From assembly GCF_028553765.1 (NCBI RefSeq), contig NZ_CP067134.1, positions 2,957,001-3,021,000 on the forward strand: DNA of 64,000 nt, written 5' to 3'. The stretch comes from Paracoccus stylophorae. GTDB lineage: Bacteria; Pseudomonadota; Alphaproteobacteria; Rhodobacterales; Rhodobacteraceae. Numbering within the stretch: position 1 is the first letter of the stretch; each line of letters opens with the position of its first letter. Below the pieces are notes generated by a model. It made no database searches. It was given only the letters and a program-made list of their open reading frames with translations, and was not told the origin of the DNA. Made by a program: the position numbers and the translations under genes. Positions 27,004 through 36,284 of this stretch are shown piece by piece.

Positions 27004-27945
27004 ATGAAACCGGATGTCGTCGTTCATTGCGACTGGAGCAAGGACGCCGCCAAAAGATGGCAGGCGAAGGCAACCAGAGACGGCGGTTCGTGGCGCCTGG
27101 AACTGCCGCAGCGGGTCGGATCGACCGAGGATGTCCTTGACCGGATGAGAGAGGGCGCAAAGCCCGGTCGCCTGTTCGCGGGCTTCGATTTCCCGATCGG
27201 CCTTCCGCTAACCTATGGCGCCCGGACGGGTCTGGACGGCTTTCGCGAGGCCGTCGAGGCGTTCGGCTGCGCGGGGGCATGGCAGGACTGGTTTGCCGTT
27301 TGCGACGATGCAAGCCAGATCAGTCTGCACCGGCCCTTCTATCCGATGCGGCCCGGCGGACGGCGGCTTGCGCATCTGCTGGACGGTCTTGCGCTGGATG
27401 GCGTGTCGGCCCGCAGGCTTTGCGAGCGACGAACGGCCAGCAGGCCCGCGGCCTGCATGTTGTTCTGGACACTTGGCGGCAATCAGGTGGGGAAAGCGGC
27501 GGCGACCGGCTGGCAGGAAATCCTGAAGCCGAACCTGCCTCGGATCGGGCTGTGGCCCTTTGACGGCGACCTGCACAGCCTGCTTGCGCAGCGGGATATC
27601 GTCGTCGCGGAAACCTATCCCGGAGAGGTCTATGACCATCTGGGGATTCCGAGAAGACCGGTCTGGAGCAAACGAAAGCAGGCCGGCAGGGCAAGCGTCG
27701 GCGGCCATCTTCTGGCACGGACAACGCAGCGCGGTCATGGTCTGGCCGAGGGGCTGGCAGATGTCATCCGCAACGGATTCTCGGATCGCGCCGACGGCGA
27801 GGATCAGTTCGACGCGCTGGTCGGCCTTCTGGGGATGCTGGACGTGGTCGATGGGCATCGTCCGGAAGGTGCGCCAAGGGATCCGGCCATCTCGGGTTGG
27901 GAGGGCTGGATCCTTGGGCAGCAGCATCAGGCGGCATCTGGCTGA
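27004..27945 (+). CDS. DUF429-like protein, predicted RNase H-fold nuclease
   Basis: A 313-residue cytoplasmic protein. The features I use are the early acidic HCDWSKD, the block GFDFPIGLP near residue 60, ETYPGEVYDHLGIP near residue 205, and the late acidic GEDQFDALVGLL near residue 265. Spaced acidic residues with a D-F-P-I-G-L-P block are characteristic of DUF429-type proteins predicted to adopt an RNase H-like fold. Activity is unproven. It is somewhat less GC-rich than the housekeeping genes around it and shares no operon with them. Confidence 0.65.
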   Translation: MKPDVVVHCDWSKDAAKRWQAKATRDGGSWRLELPQRVGSTEDVLDRMREGAKPGRLFAGFDFPIGLPLTYGARTGLDGFREAVEAFGCAGAWQDWFAVCDDASQISLHRPFYPMRPGGRRLAHLLDGLALDGVSARRLCERRTASRPAACMLFWTLGGNQVGKAAATGWQEILKPNLPRIGLWPFDGDLHSLLAQRDIVVAETYPGEVYDHLGIPRRPVWSKRKQAGRASVGGHLLARTTQRGHGLAEGLADVIRNGFSDRADGEDQFDALVGLLGMLDVVDGHRPEGAPRDPAISGWEGWILGQQHQAASG

Positions 27946-27975
27946 AGCCGTGCTTCGCTGCGCGACGTCGCCCGT

Positions 27976-28509
27976 CTATTTCCCCTTTGGCCTGAAGGCG
28001 GCGATCTTGTCGGGGTCCGTCTCGATCCGCGCCGCGCCCAGCAGGTCGAGGCAATAGGGCACGGCGGCGAAGACGGCGTTCAGGCAGGTGGCGATGGCCG
28101 AGGGTTTGCCGGGGATGGTGATGATCAGCGTGGCGTCGCGGCTGACGGCGGTCTGGCGCGACAGGATCGCGGTCGGCACCTCGCGCAGGCTGGCGCGGCG
28201 CATTTCCTCGCCGAAGCCCGGATATTCGCGGTGGGCCACGTCCATCACCGCCTCGGGCGTCTGGTCGCGGGGGGCGGGGCCGGTGCCGCCGGTCACCAGG
28301 ATCAGGTCGGTGCCCGCCTCGACCAGTTCGCGCAGCCTTGCGGCCACGCCCTCGCGCCCGTCGGGGACGATGTGGCGCGCGATCTCGACCGGCGAGGTGA
28401 TCGTGTCGCGCAGCCAGCTTTCGGCGCCGGGGCCGCCCTTGTCCTCATACTCGCCGGTCGCGGCGCGATCGGAGACGGTCAGGATGGCGATGCGGGCGGG
28501 GCGGGTCAT
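27976..28509 (-). CDS. Molybdopterin adenylyltransferase (MogA/MoaB family)
   Basis: A 177-residue enzyme of molybdenum-cofactor synthesis that adenylates molybdopterin before metal insertion. Hallmarks are LTVSDRAATGEYEDKGGP, the nucleotide-binding VTGGTGPAPRDQTPEA and the C-terminal IPGKPSAIATCLNAV. The start MTRPARIAILTVSD at 28509 matches the family; its ATG overlaps the stop of the upstream nuclease-like gene (ATGA at 28506-28509). No other moco genes are nearby, so its placement behind an accessory-looking gene is odd. Confidence 0.92.
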   Translation of the reverse strand: MTRPARIAILTVSDRAATGEYEDKGGPGAESWLRDTITSPVEIARHIVPDGREGVAARLRELVEAGTDLILVTGGTGPAPRDQTPEAVMDVAHREYPGFGEEMRRASLREVPTAILSRQTAVSRDATLIITIPGKPSAIATCLNAVFAAVPYCLDLLGAARIETDPDKIAAFRPKGK

Positions 28510-29132
28510 GGGCGGGGCCTTTGTGTGTATCTGCCGGACTTCAGTAAAGGCCACGCCTGATCATAATCCATGATATGATTGTGTCTGGATTTCCAGTGCG
28601 CATCAATGCCGATCCAACCGTTCTTGAAGACCTTCCCGCACTCCGGACAACTGTTCGCGCTTTGATTCGTGCTCGTCGGCGAAGGCCATATCTTTCTTGC
28701 AGCCGCCTTGAAGGCTGCTACTCCAAGCTGCCCCCGCTCTCGCGCTTTGGAGCCGGGACGAGAAAGAATCTCGGCAATCGTGCCGTAAGGCGCTTCCCAG
28801 ATTTCGATTGCGTCCAAGTCGTCATCAAGGAGAACCAGCATGACGACATCGCAGTCAGCGTTCTGTTTGATCGCGCCCACCCGCTGTCCCGGTGAGGGAG
28901 ATCGTCCGACAACACGTCCCTTCACCTGAACGCGCTCTATCTTGCCGTCTTTCACACGCAGCGCATCGTAGCCTGGTGTCCGCGCGGACGCCAGTTCCAG
29001 CCCCAGCTTCTGTGCGACAACGTATTCGGCAATCTCACCAGTCACGCCCAATGGCTTACCGGTGATCCTCATATACTCGGATGCCAGCGGCTTGATCGTC
29101 GCAAGGATTTCTTCGACCCGTGTCTGCGGCAT
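28506..29132 (-). CDS. Nuclease-like (PD-(D/E)XK-type) protein with C-terminal C2H2 zinc finger
   Basis: 208 residues. The N-terminal part has GEIAEY (Glu33), GYDAL (Asp56) and VQVKGR (Gln69, Lys71). An acidic helix residue, an aspartate and a (E/Q)xK strand in this spacing are what a PD-(D/E)XK nuclease core looks like. I associate the family with DUF6998, but less surely. The C-terminal part has Cys162-x2-Cys165-x13-His179-x4-His184, a C2H2-type finger. The gene is visibly poorer in GC than its neighbours. Its stop overlaps the mogA start. The ribosome site AAGGGG lies in the loop of a small hairpin (29134-29151). Role unknown. Confidence 0.72.
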   Translation of the reverse strand: MPQTRVEEILATIKPLASEYMRITGKPLGVTGEIAEYVVAQKLGLELASARTPGYDALRVKDGKIERVQVKGRVVGRSPSPGQRVGAIKQNADCDVVMLVLLDDDLDAIEIWEAPYGTIAEILSRPGSKARERGQLGVAAFKAAARKIWPSPTSTNQSANSCPECGKVFKNGWIGIDAHWKSRHNHIMDYDQAWPLLKSGRYTQRPRP

Positions 29133-29133
29133 T

Positions 29134-29151
29134 CCAAAGCCCCTTCTTTGG
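29134..29151 (-). promoter_or_regulatory. Hairpin presenting the ribosome-binding site of the nuclease-like gene
   Basis: On the minus strand CCAAAG and CTTTGG pair around the loop AAGGGG, which is the Shine-Dalgarno sequence seven bases before the start. The stem is only six base pairs, so a regulatory effect is speculative. Confidence 0.35.
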
Positions 29152-29185
29152 CAAGGTCGGTAGCTGCATATAACGTAAACGAACG

Positions 29186-30412
29186 CTATTTCACCCGCGC
29201 GTTCCGGTTCGCCACCAGTTTCAGGCGCAGCGCGTTCAGGCGGATGAAGCCTGCCGCGTCCTTCTGGTCATAGGCGCCGGCGTCGTCCTCGAACGTGACA
29301 TGGGCTTCGCTGTAAAGCGAGTGATCCGACCAGCGGCCGACGCAGGAGACGCTGCCTTTATACAGTTTCAGCCGGACGGTGCCGGTGACGTGTTCCTGGC
29401 TTTTGTCGATGGCGGCCTGCAGCATCTCGCGTTCGGGGCTGAACCAGAAGCCGTTATAGATCAGTTCCGCATAGCGCGGCATCAGGCTGTCCTTCAGATG
29501 GCCCGCGCCCGAATCCAGCGTGATCTGTTCGATGCCGCGATGCGCCTCCAGCAGGATCGTGCCGCCGGGGGTTTCATAGATGCCGCGCGACTTCATGCCA
29601 ACAAAGCGGTTTTCCACGAAATCCAGCCGGCCGATGCCGTGCTTGCGGCCCAGCTCGTTCAAATCGGTCAGGATCGTGGCGGGCGACAGGTTCTTGCCGT
29701 TAATCGCCACCGCGTCGCCGCGTTCGAACGTCACCTCGACATATTCGGGCTGATCGGGCGCATCCTCGGGGGCGACGGTGCGCTGATAGACATGAGCCGG
29801 GGCCTCGACGGCGGGGTCCTCCAGCGCCTTGCCCTCGCTGCTGGTGTGCAGAAGGTTCGCGTCCACGCTGAACGGTGCCTCGCCGCGCTTGTCCCTGGCG
29901 ATGGGGATCTGGTTCTGTTCGGCGAATTCGATCAGCTTCGTGCGGCTGGTCAGGTCCCATTCCCGCCAGGGCGCGATCACCCGGATGGCCGGGTCCAGCG
30001 CATAGGCGCTGAGTTCGAAGCGGACCTGATCGTTGCCCTTGCCGGTGGCGCCGTGGGCGACCGCGTCGGCGCCGTGCCGGTGGGCCAGTTCCACGAGACG
30101 CTTGGAGATCAGCGGACGCGCGATCGAGGTGCCAAGCAGATACAGCCCCTCATAGACCGCATTGGCGCGGAACATCGGAAAGACGAAATCGCGCACGAAT
30201 TCCTCGCGCAGATCCTCGATATGAATGTTCTGGGGGGCGATGCCCAGCATCTCGGCCTTGGCGCGCGCCGGTTCCAGTTCCTCGCCCTGTCCCAGATCGG
30301 CGGTGAAGGTGATGACCTCGCAGCCATATTCGGTCTGCAACCATTTCAGGATGATCGAGGTGTCGAGGCCCCCGGAATAGGCAAGGACGACTTTCTTCGG
30401 CGCGTCGGACAT
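29186..30412 (-). CDS. argG: Argininosuccinate synthase
   Basis: A 408-residue enzyme joining citrulline and aspartate with ATP in arginine synthesis. The PP-loop motif [12 protein letters not shown] is at residues 11-22, with [13 protein letters not shown] near residue 120 and DLGQGEE in between; length is normal. The ATG at 30412 follows AAGGGA at a good distance, and the long frame upstream only shadows the divergent threonine dehydratase. ArgJ, another arginine step, is at 54.7 kb. Confidence 0.97.
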   Translation of the reverse strand: MSDAPKKVVLAYSGGLDTSIILKWLQTEYGCEVITFTADLGQGEELEPARAKAEMLGIAPQNIHIEDLREEFVRDFVFPMFRANAVYEGLYLLGTSIARPLISKRLVELAHRHGADAVAHGATGKGNDQVRFELSAYALDPAIRVIAPWREWDLTSRTKLIEFAEQNQIPIARDKRGEAPFSVDANLLHTSSEGKALEDPAVEAPAHVYQRTVAPEDAPDQPEYVEVTFERGDAVAINGKNLSPATILTDLNELGRKHGIGRLDFVENRFVGMKSRGIYETPGGTILLEAHRGIEQITLDSGAGHLKDSLMPRYAELIYNGFWFSPEREMLQAAIDKSQEHVTGTVRLKLYKGSVSCVGRWSDHSLYSEAHVTFEDDAGAYDQKDAAGFIRLNALRLKLVANRNARVK

Positions 30413-30586
30413 GGCGGATCCCTTTGTCGAGTTTCGCGCCGGGATACGGCCAATCGCGCAGTCCCACAAGGGCGCGCTTGATCGCGGCGCGCGCGGCGGC
30501 AGGGGCGTGCGCGACATGCGCCGGTGAGGCGGGCGGGCGCGCTGACCTCTTGCCAAGCCGGCGCTTTCGCGGCATGGGCGTGGGCC

Positions 30587-31834
30587 ATGGAAAACTTTGT
30601 CGCCTCTGTCCAGGATGCCGAGGCCGCCCTGCGCGACCTGTTCGACCCCACGCCGCTTCAGCGCAACGATCATCTGTCGGCGAAACACGGGGCCGATATC
30701 TGGCTGAAGCGCGAGGATCTGACCCCGGTGCGCAGCTACAAGCTGCGCGGCGCGTTCAACGCCATGCGCAAGCTGGTGGGCGGGCAGTCGGCTGCACGGG
30801 CGCATTTCGTCTGCGCCAGCGCCGGCAACCACGCGCAGGGCGTGGCCTATGCCTGCCGGCATTTCGCTGTGCGCGGCACGATCTTCATGCCGGTCACGAC
30901 GCCGCAGCAGAAGATCCACAAGACCCAGATCTTCGGCGGCGACGCGGTCGAGATCGTGCTGAGGGGCGATTATTTCGACCAGACGCTGGCCGCCGCGCAG
31001 GCGTTCTGCGCCGAACGGCAGGCGCAGTTCCTGTCGCCCTTCGACGCCCCCGACATCATCGAGGGGCAGGCGACGGTCGGGCTGGAAATGCTGGGCCAGC
31101 TTGGCCGCGCGCCCGATCTGGTGGTGCTGCCGGTGGGCGGGGGCGGCCTGTCGTCGGGCGTCACCCGCTATCTGGGCGAGGTGGCGCCCGAGACGCAATT
31201 CGCCTTTGCCGAGCCGCTTGGCGGGGCCAGCCTGAAAGCCGCGCTGGAAACCGGCGCGCCGGTCGCGCTGCCCGCGATCGACAGCTTTGTCGATGGCGCG
31301 GCGGTGGCCCGGATCGGCGCCCTGCCCTTCGAGACGCTGCGCCGCTTTTCGCCCGCCGACGTGCATCTGGCGCCCGAGGACCGGATCTGCCTGACCATGC
31401 TTGAGATGCTGAACACCGAGGGCGTGGTGCTGGAACCGGCCGGCGCTCTGGCGCTGGACGTGCTGGGCGATCTGGGCGATCTGACCGGCAAGACGGTGGT
31501 CTGCGTCTGTTCGGGCGGTAATTTCGATTTCGAGCGCCTGCCCGAGGTCAAGGAACGCGCGCAGCGCCACAGCGGCGTCAAGAAGTATTTCGTGCTGCGG
31601 ATGCCGCAGCGCCCCGGCGCGCTGCGCGATTTCCTGGAACTTCTGGGTCCCGATGACGATATCGCGCGGTTCGAGTATCTGAAGAAATCGGCGCGGAACT
31701 TCGGCTCGGTCCTGATCGGGATCGAAACGACGCAGCCCGCGAACCTGACCACGCTGGCGGCGCGGCTGGAACAGTCGGGCTTTGCCTTTCGCGACATCAC
31801 CAATGACGGGATCCTGGCCGAATTGCTGGTCTGA
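30587..31834 (+). CDS. ilvA: Threonine ammonia-lyase (threonine dehydratase)
   Basis: A 415-residue PLP enzyme deaminating threonine to 2-oxobutanoate, the first step to isoleucine. The lysine motif is [13 protein letters not shown] near residue 50, the phosphate loop is [11 protein letters not shown], and [16 protein letters not shown] is the substrate loop. A C-terminal ACT-like regulatory region begins around residue 330 ([21 protein letters not shown]), as in the allosteric form with one ACT-like repeat. The ATG at 30587 starts the usual N terminus; an in-frame upstream extension has no family match. Confidence 0.94.
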   Translation: MENFVASVQDAEAALRDLFDPTPLQRNDHLSAKHGADIWLKREDLTPVRSYKLRGAFNAMRKLVGGQSAARAHFVCASAGNHAQGVAYACRHFAVRGTIFMPVTTPQQKIHKTQIFGGDAVEIVLRGDYFDQTLAAAQAFCAERQAQFLSPFDAPDIIEGQATVGLEMLGQLGRAPDLVVLPVGGGGLSSGVTRYLGEVAPETQFAFAEPLGGASLKAALETGAPVALPAIDSFVDGAAVARIGALPFETLRRFSPADVHLAPEDRICLTMLEMLNTEGVVLEPAGALALDVLGDLGDLTGKTVVCVCSGGNFDFERLPEVKERAQRHSGVKKYFVLRMPQRPGALRDFLELLGPDDDIARFEYLKKSARNFGSVLIGIETTQPANLTTLAARLEQSGFAFRDITNDGILAELLV

Positions 31835-31937
31835 AGGGTCGGGCGGACGGATGTCCGCAGCCGAGATGACGAAAATTGTCGCTGTTCGGCGCGGCTGATC
31901 GGGGCGGATTTACGGCTTCTTCACCCGCGACGGTCTA

Positions 31938-31956
31938 GATGTCGTGTCATGACATC
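31938..31956 (+). promoter_or_regulatory. Dyad across the start codon of the receiver-phosphatase gene
   Basis: GATGTC, seven bases, GACATC, with a perfect inner palindrome TGTCATGACA (31945-31954) that contains the ATG. There is no Shine-Dalgarno in front of this start, and a possible -10 (TCTAGA, 31934-31939) lies nine bases before the ATG. Confidence 0.35.
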
Positions 31957-33238
31957 GCCGAATCGATCCCCTGCCATCTCGTCCTTTGCCGGTGCCGTGC
32001 GCACCGCGCGACAGGTGCTGCTGGTCGATGCCAGCGCGGCGCAGCGGCGGCTGATCGGGACCCGGCTGCGCAAGGCGGGATACCGTGTCAGCGAGGCGGA
32101 ATCGGTGGCGCAGGCGCTGGCCCTCTGCGACGCGGCCGAGCCCGATTTCGTGCTGTCGGACTGGAATGTGGCCGACATGTCGGGGCTGGATCTGTGCCGC
32201 GCGTTCCGCGCCCGCGACCGCAGCGGATACGGGTATTTCCTGCTGCTGACGGACACCGCGGACGAGGGCGACATCGCCCGCGGGCTGGAGGCGGGGGCGG
32301 ACGATTTCCTGCGCAAGCCGGTCTCGGGGCAGGAATTGCTGGCACGGCTGTCGGCGGGCGAACGCATCCTGCGGGTCGAGGACGAACTGCGCGCCAGCAA
32401 CGCGCAGCTGCGCCAGACGCTGGACAAGCTGCGCGAAACGCAGGCCGCCATCGACCGCGACCTGCGCGAGGCGCGCAAGCTGCAACAGGGGCTGGTGCGC
32501 GAACGCGCGGGGCGGTTCAACCAGATCCAGCTGTCGCTGCTGCTGCGGCCCGCGGGCCATATCGGCGGCGATCTGGTGGGGTTCTTTCCGATCACCGGGG
32601 ACCGGGTCGGGCTTTACGCGCTGGACGTGTCGGGCCACGGCGTGACGGCGGCGCTGCTGACCGCGCAGCTGTCGGTGCATCTGTCGGGGGCGTCGGACCA
32701 GAACGTGGCGCTGCGCGCGGCGCAATCGGGCAGCGATGCGGTGCCGCCCGCAGCCCTGGCGCATTTCTTCAACAACATGATGCTGGAAGAGGTGAATACA
32801 GAAACCTATTTCACCATGATCTATGCCGAACTGAACCATGTCACCGGGCAGGTGCGGATGGTGCAGGCCGGCCACCCGCATCCGATGTTGCAAAAGGCCG
32901 ACGGACAGGTGCTGCGGATCGGCAGGGGCGGGATGCCGGTGGGCGTGTTCGAGACGCCGATCTTCGATGAGATCGAGTTCCGGATGGAGCCGGGGGACCG
33001 GCTGCTGATCGCCTCGGACGGGATTACCGAGGCTGCGAACGCGGCGGGCCGGTTGCTGGGCGAGGACGGGCTGGAGGCGATCATGCGCACCAACGCCTTT
33101 CTGGGCGGCCACGCATTTCTGGAATCGATGGCCTGGTCGGTGTCGGAATATGGCCGGGGCGAGCGTCCCGACGACATGTCGGCGGTGCTGGTCGAATATC
33201 TGCGTCCCGCCGATCCGGTCGGCCTGACGCCCCGGTGA
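31949..33238 (+). CDS. Response-regulator receiver fused to SpoIIE/PP2C-type serine phosphatase (RsbU-like)
   Basis: 429 residues. A receiver domain covers about residues 20-135: acidic pair VLLVDAS, phospho-acceptor Asp in FVLSDWNV near residue 71, conserved Lys in FLRKPVS. A coiled-coil linker follows at about 145-175, then a PP2C-like domain with HIGGDLVGFF, ALDVSGHGVTAALL, IASDGITEA and a final DDMSAVLVEY that supply the metal ligands. Such proteins dephosphorylate anti-sigma antagonists in partner-switching stress or motility control. No anti-sigma or STAS gene is in the window. The start has no clear ribosome site, see the dyad at 31938. Confidence 0.92.
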   Translation: MTSPNRSPAISSFAGAVRTARQVLLVDASAAQRRLIGTRLRKAGYRVSEAESVAQALALCDAAEPDFVLSDWNVADMSGLDLCRAFRARDRSGYGYFLLLTDTADEGDIARGLEAGADDFLRKPVSGQELLARLSAGERILRVEDELRASNAQLRQTLDKLRETQAAIDRDLREARKLQQGLVRERAGRFNQIQLSLLLRPAGHIGGDLVGFFPITGDRVGLYALDVSGHGVTAALLTAQLSVHLSGASDQNVALRAAQSGSDAVPPAALAHFFNNMMLEEVNTETYFTMIYAELNHVTGQVRMVQAGHPHPMLQKADGQVLRIGRGGMPVGVFETPIFDEIEFRMEPGDRLLIASDGITEAANAAGRLLGEDGLEAIMRTNAFLGGHAFLESMAWSVSEYGRGERPDDMSAVLVEYLRPADPVGLTPR

Positions 33239-33375
33239 CGCGGGCTGCGGCGGCGCACGGGCAGCCGCCGCGGCCGCGCGGGGGTGGCGAAACGCATCAT
33301 CGTCAACGCCGCCTGCTGCTGGCCGGCCGCGTTGGCGCGTGCATCGGGCATCGCGGCTGCGCGCCGGGCGCCCCC

Positions 33376-33403
33376 TTGGGATCGGCGTCGAAACCCTTAT
33401 ATT
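33376..33403 (+). promoter_or_regulatory. Candidate promoter of the hslO operon
   Basis: TTGGGA (33376-33381), a 16-base spacer and TATATT (33398-33403), 60 bases before the hslO start, in DNA otherwise very GC-rich. Confidence 0.5.
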
Positions 33404-33463
33404 GGGCGCGACACAGGCCCGCCCGACCCGGTCGGTGCGGGCCACCGACTTCAAGGATACGCC

Positions 33464-34510
33464 ATGAGCATGATCAACCAGATCGCCTGGGACGACACGG
33501 TTCTGCCCTTCCAGCTGGACAGATCCTCGATCCGCGGCCGCGTCGCGCGGCTGGATGGCGTGCTGGACCACATCCTGTCACGCCACGATTATCCGCCGGC
33601 GGTCAGCGCGCTGGTCGCGGAACTGGCGCTGCTGACGGCGCTGATCGGGCCGACCGTCAAGCTGCGCTGGAAGCTGAGCCTGCAGGTGCGCGGCAACGGC
33701 GCGGTGCGCACCATCGCCACCGATTTCTATGCCCCCGAGGCCGAGGGCCAGCCCGCCCGCATCCGCGCCTGGGCCAGTTTCGACGCCGACCGGCTGGACG
33801 ACCGCCCGCCCTTCGAGCAGATCGGCGAGGGATATTTCGCGATCCTGATCGATCAGGGTCAGGGCACCCATCCCTATCAGGGGATCACGCCGCTGTCGGG
33901 CGGGTCGCTGTCGTCCTGCGCGCAGACCTATTTCGCGCAGTCCGAACAATTGCCGACGCGATTCTCGGTCGCCTATGGCCGCTCGCAGCTGTCGGGCGAG
34001 CCCGAGCACTGGCGCGCCGGCGGCGTCATGTTGCAGACCCTGCCCGCCCAGCCCATGGGCATGGGCGAGGGCGGCAGCGGCGAGGACGGGCTGATCGAGG
34101 CCGCAGACATCCTGCAGGGCGCGGAATCCGAGAACTGGAACCGCGCCAACCTGCTGCTGGACACGGTCGAGACGCTGGAACTGATCGGCCCGACCGTGGG
34201 TCCGACCGATCTGCTGCTGCGCCTGTTTCACGAGGAAACGCCGCGCGTCTTCGACACGCAGCGGGTCGAGTTCGGCTGTTCGTGCACCGGCCAGCGGGTG
34301 CGCGAGACGCTGTCGATCTATTCGGCCAAGGACATCGCGCACATGACCACCGATGCGGGCATCGTGACCGCCGACTGCCAGTTCTGCGGCGCGCATTACG
34401 AATTCGACCCCGACAGCCTGGGATTCGAGGCGACGGTCGATGCCGAGGGCCAACCCATCGACCGCGACGGCGACGATGCCGGCGGCGCGCAGGACAGGGC
34501 CGCCGAGTGA
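33464..34510 (+). CDS. hslO: Redox-regulated chaperone Hsp33
   Basis: A 348-residue holdase chaperone switched on by oxidation. The C-terminal zinc site shows CSCTG near residue 272 and CQFCG near residue 307, the CxC...CxxC cluster whose disulfides form under stress. The N-terminal domain begins DDTVLPFQLDRSSIRGRVARL, typical of the family. The ATG at 33464 follows AAGGA at about six bases. It leads an operon with a Nudix hydrolase, cca, an ABC exporter and an RNA methyltransferase, each overlapping the next by about four bases. Confidence 0.94.
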   Translation: MSMINQIAWDDTVLPFQLDRSSIRGRVARLDGVLDHILSRHDYPPAVSALVAELALLTALIGPTVKLRWKLSLQVRGNGAVRTIATDFYAPEAEGQPARIRAWASFDADRLDDRPPFEQIGEGYFAILIDQGQGTHPYQGITPLSGGSLSSCAQTYFAQSEQLPTRFSVAYGRSQLSGEPEHWRAGGVMLQTLPAQPMGMGEGGSGEDGLIEAADILQGAESENWNRANLLLDTVETLELIGPTVGPTDLLLRLFHEETPRVFDTQRVEFGCSCTGQRVRETLSIYSAKDIAHMTTDAGIVTADCQFCGAHYEFDPDSLGFEATVDAEGQPIDRDGDDAGGAQDRAAE

Positions 34511-35097
34511 CGGCCGCCTGGTCCGAGGCGCGGCTGCGCGCGGCCCTGGCGGACATGGCCGGGCCAAGTTCGGATTACGATCTGGACGACATGCCCCTGC
34601 CCGACGCGCCGACCCGGTCCGCCGGCGTGCTGGCGGCGTTTCACGAGGATGACGGGCGGCTGGTGCTGACCAAGCGCGCCTCGGGTTTGCGCCATCATCC
34701 GGGCCAGATCGCCCTGCCCGGCGGCAAGGTCGATCCGGGCGATGCCGACGAGGTGGCGGCGGCGCTGCGCGAGGCCCGCGAAGAGGTCGGGCTGGACCCC
34801 GCGCAGGTCGATCTGGTCGGCGCGCTGGCGCCGCACCGGACCGTCACCAGCTTTGCGGTGACGCCGGTGATCGGCATCATCCGCGGCCCGTTCGTTCCGG
34901 TCGCGGAACCCGGCGAGGTCGATGAGGTCTTTGCCATGCCCTTCGCCCATATCGCCGATCCGGCCAGCTATCGCGTCGAAAAGCGGCGCTGGCGCGGCGG
35001 CTGGCGCAGCTATTACGTGGCGCCGTGGGGTCCGTATTACCTGTGGGGCGCGACCGCGCGGATGCTGCTGGGGCTGGCGGAAAGGTTCCGGTCGTGA
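34507..35097 (+). CDS. Nudix hydrolase, CoA pyrophosphatase type
   Basis: A 196-residue enzyme. The segment HHPGQIALPGGKVDPGDADE followed by AALREAREEVGL is a Nudix box with the extra N-terminal signature of the UPF0035/NudL group, which cleaves coenzyme A or its oxidised derivatives to phosphopantetheine and 3',5'-ADP. The GTG start at 34507 overlaps the hslO stop (GTGA); the open frame continues far upstream, but that part shadows hslO. A link to oxidative stress through hslO is plausible but inferred. Confidence 0.88.
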   Translation: MTAAWSEARLRAALADMAGPSSDYDLDDMPLPDAPTRSAGVLAAFHEDDGRLVLTKRASGLRHHPGQIALPGGKVDPGDADEVAAALREAREEVGLDPAQVDLVGALAPHRTVTSFAVTPVIGIIRGPFVPVAEPGEVDEVFAMPFAHIADPASYRVEKRRWRGGWRSYYVAPWGPYYLWGATARMLLGLAERFRS

Positions 35098-36284
35098 GCG
35101 CGCTGACCGACGGCGATGCGCCGTGCAAGGCGCTGGCCCCCGTCCTGGCCGACCCGGCGCTGAGCGCGGTTCTGGACGCCATCGAGGCCGGGGACAGGCG
35201 CGGTTTCCTGGTCGGCGGCGCGGTGCGCAACGCGCTGATCGGGCGGGCGGTGGACGATGTGGACATCGCCACCGACGCCCGCCCCAGGGACGTGATGCGA
35301 CTGGCCCGGGACGCGGGGCTGAAGCCGGTGCCGACCGGCATCGACCACGGCACGATCACCGTCGTGGCAGACGGACGCGGCTTTGAGGTCACGACATTCC
35401 GGCGCGATGTCGACACCGACGGGCGGCGCGCGGTCGTGGCGTTCTCGGACGATCTGGCCGAGGATGCGCGGCGGCGCGATTTCACCATGAACGCGCTGTA
35501 TGCCGACCGCGCGGGCCGGGTGATCGACCCGGTGGGCGGCCTGCCCGATCTGATGGACGGGCGGCTGCGCTTTGTCGGCGATCCGCAGGCCCGCATCCGC
35601 GAGGATTACCTGCGCATCCTGCGCTTCTTTCGCTTTCTGGCCTGGTATGGGCGCAAGGCCGATCCCCGCGCCGTGGCCGCCTGCGCCGCGCTGAAGGACG
35701 GGCTGGCGCGGATCGCGCCCGAACGCATCGGCGCCGAGATGCGGAAACTGCTGGCCGCGCCCGACCCCTCGGACGCAGTGCGGCTGATGGCGGATACCGG
35801 CGTGCTGGCGCAGATCCTGCCCGGGGCGCAGGCGGACACGCTGCCCGCGCTGATCGCGGCCGAGGGCGGGCGGCCGCCTGCATGGCCGCGCCGTCTGGCC
35901 TGTCTGCGCGCGCCCGATGCGGCCCAGGCGCTGCGCCTGTCGCGCGAGGAGGCGCGGGTGCAGGATGCGCTGGCCGGCGCGCTGTCGGCCGGATGGTCGC
36001 TGAACGAGGCGGGCTATCGGCTGGGCCGCGATCTGGCCACCGATCATGCCCTGATCCGCACCGCATCGGGCCACGATCTGCCCGAGGGCTGGGCCGACCG
36101 GCTGGCCCACGCGGCGCAGGCGCGCCTGCCGATCGCGGCAAAGGATCTGATCCCCGATCTTCAGGGCCACCAGATCGGTCGCGGCCTGAAGGCCGCCGAG
36201 GCGATGTGGATCGCGGGCGATTTCGCGGTGCCGGCCCCGGCGCTGATCGACGCCGCCCTGCTGGCCGGAAAGGCCGCGCCATGA
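35094..36284 (+). CDS. CCA tRNA nucleotidyltransferase / poly(A) polymerase family protein
   Basis: 396 residues, class II nucleotidyltransferase. The head motif GFLVGGAVRNALIGRAVDDVDIATDA holds the metal-binding D-x-D, followed by RRRDFTMNALYAD and the RNA/ATP-binding EDYLRILRFFRFLAWYG. The family adds or repairs the 3' CCA of tRNA, though some members polyadenylate RNA; the sole tRNA here already encodes CCA. It starts with GTG at 35094, overlapping the Nudix stop. Confidence 0.9.
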   Translation: MSALTDGDAPCKALAPVLADPALSAVLDAIEAGDRRGFLVGGAVRNALIGRAVDDVDIATDARPRDVMRLARDAGLKPVPTGIDHGTITVVADGRGFEVTTFRRDVDTDGRRAVVAFSDDLAEDARRRDFTMNALYADRAGRVIDPVGGLPDLMDGRLRFVGDPQARIREDYLRILRFFRFLAWYGRKADPRAVAACAALKDGLARIAPERIGAEMRKLLAAPDPSDAVRLMADTGVLAQILPGAQADTLPALIAAEGGRPPAWPRRLACLRAPDAAQALRLSREEARVQDALAGALSAGWSLNEAGYRLGRDLATDHALIRTASGHDLPEGWADRLAHAAQARLPIAAKDLIPDLQGHQIGRGLKAAEAMWIAGDFAVPAPALIDAALLAGKAAP

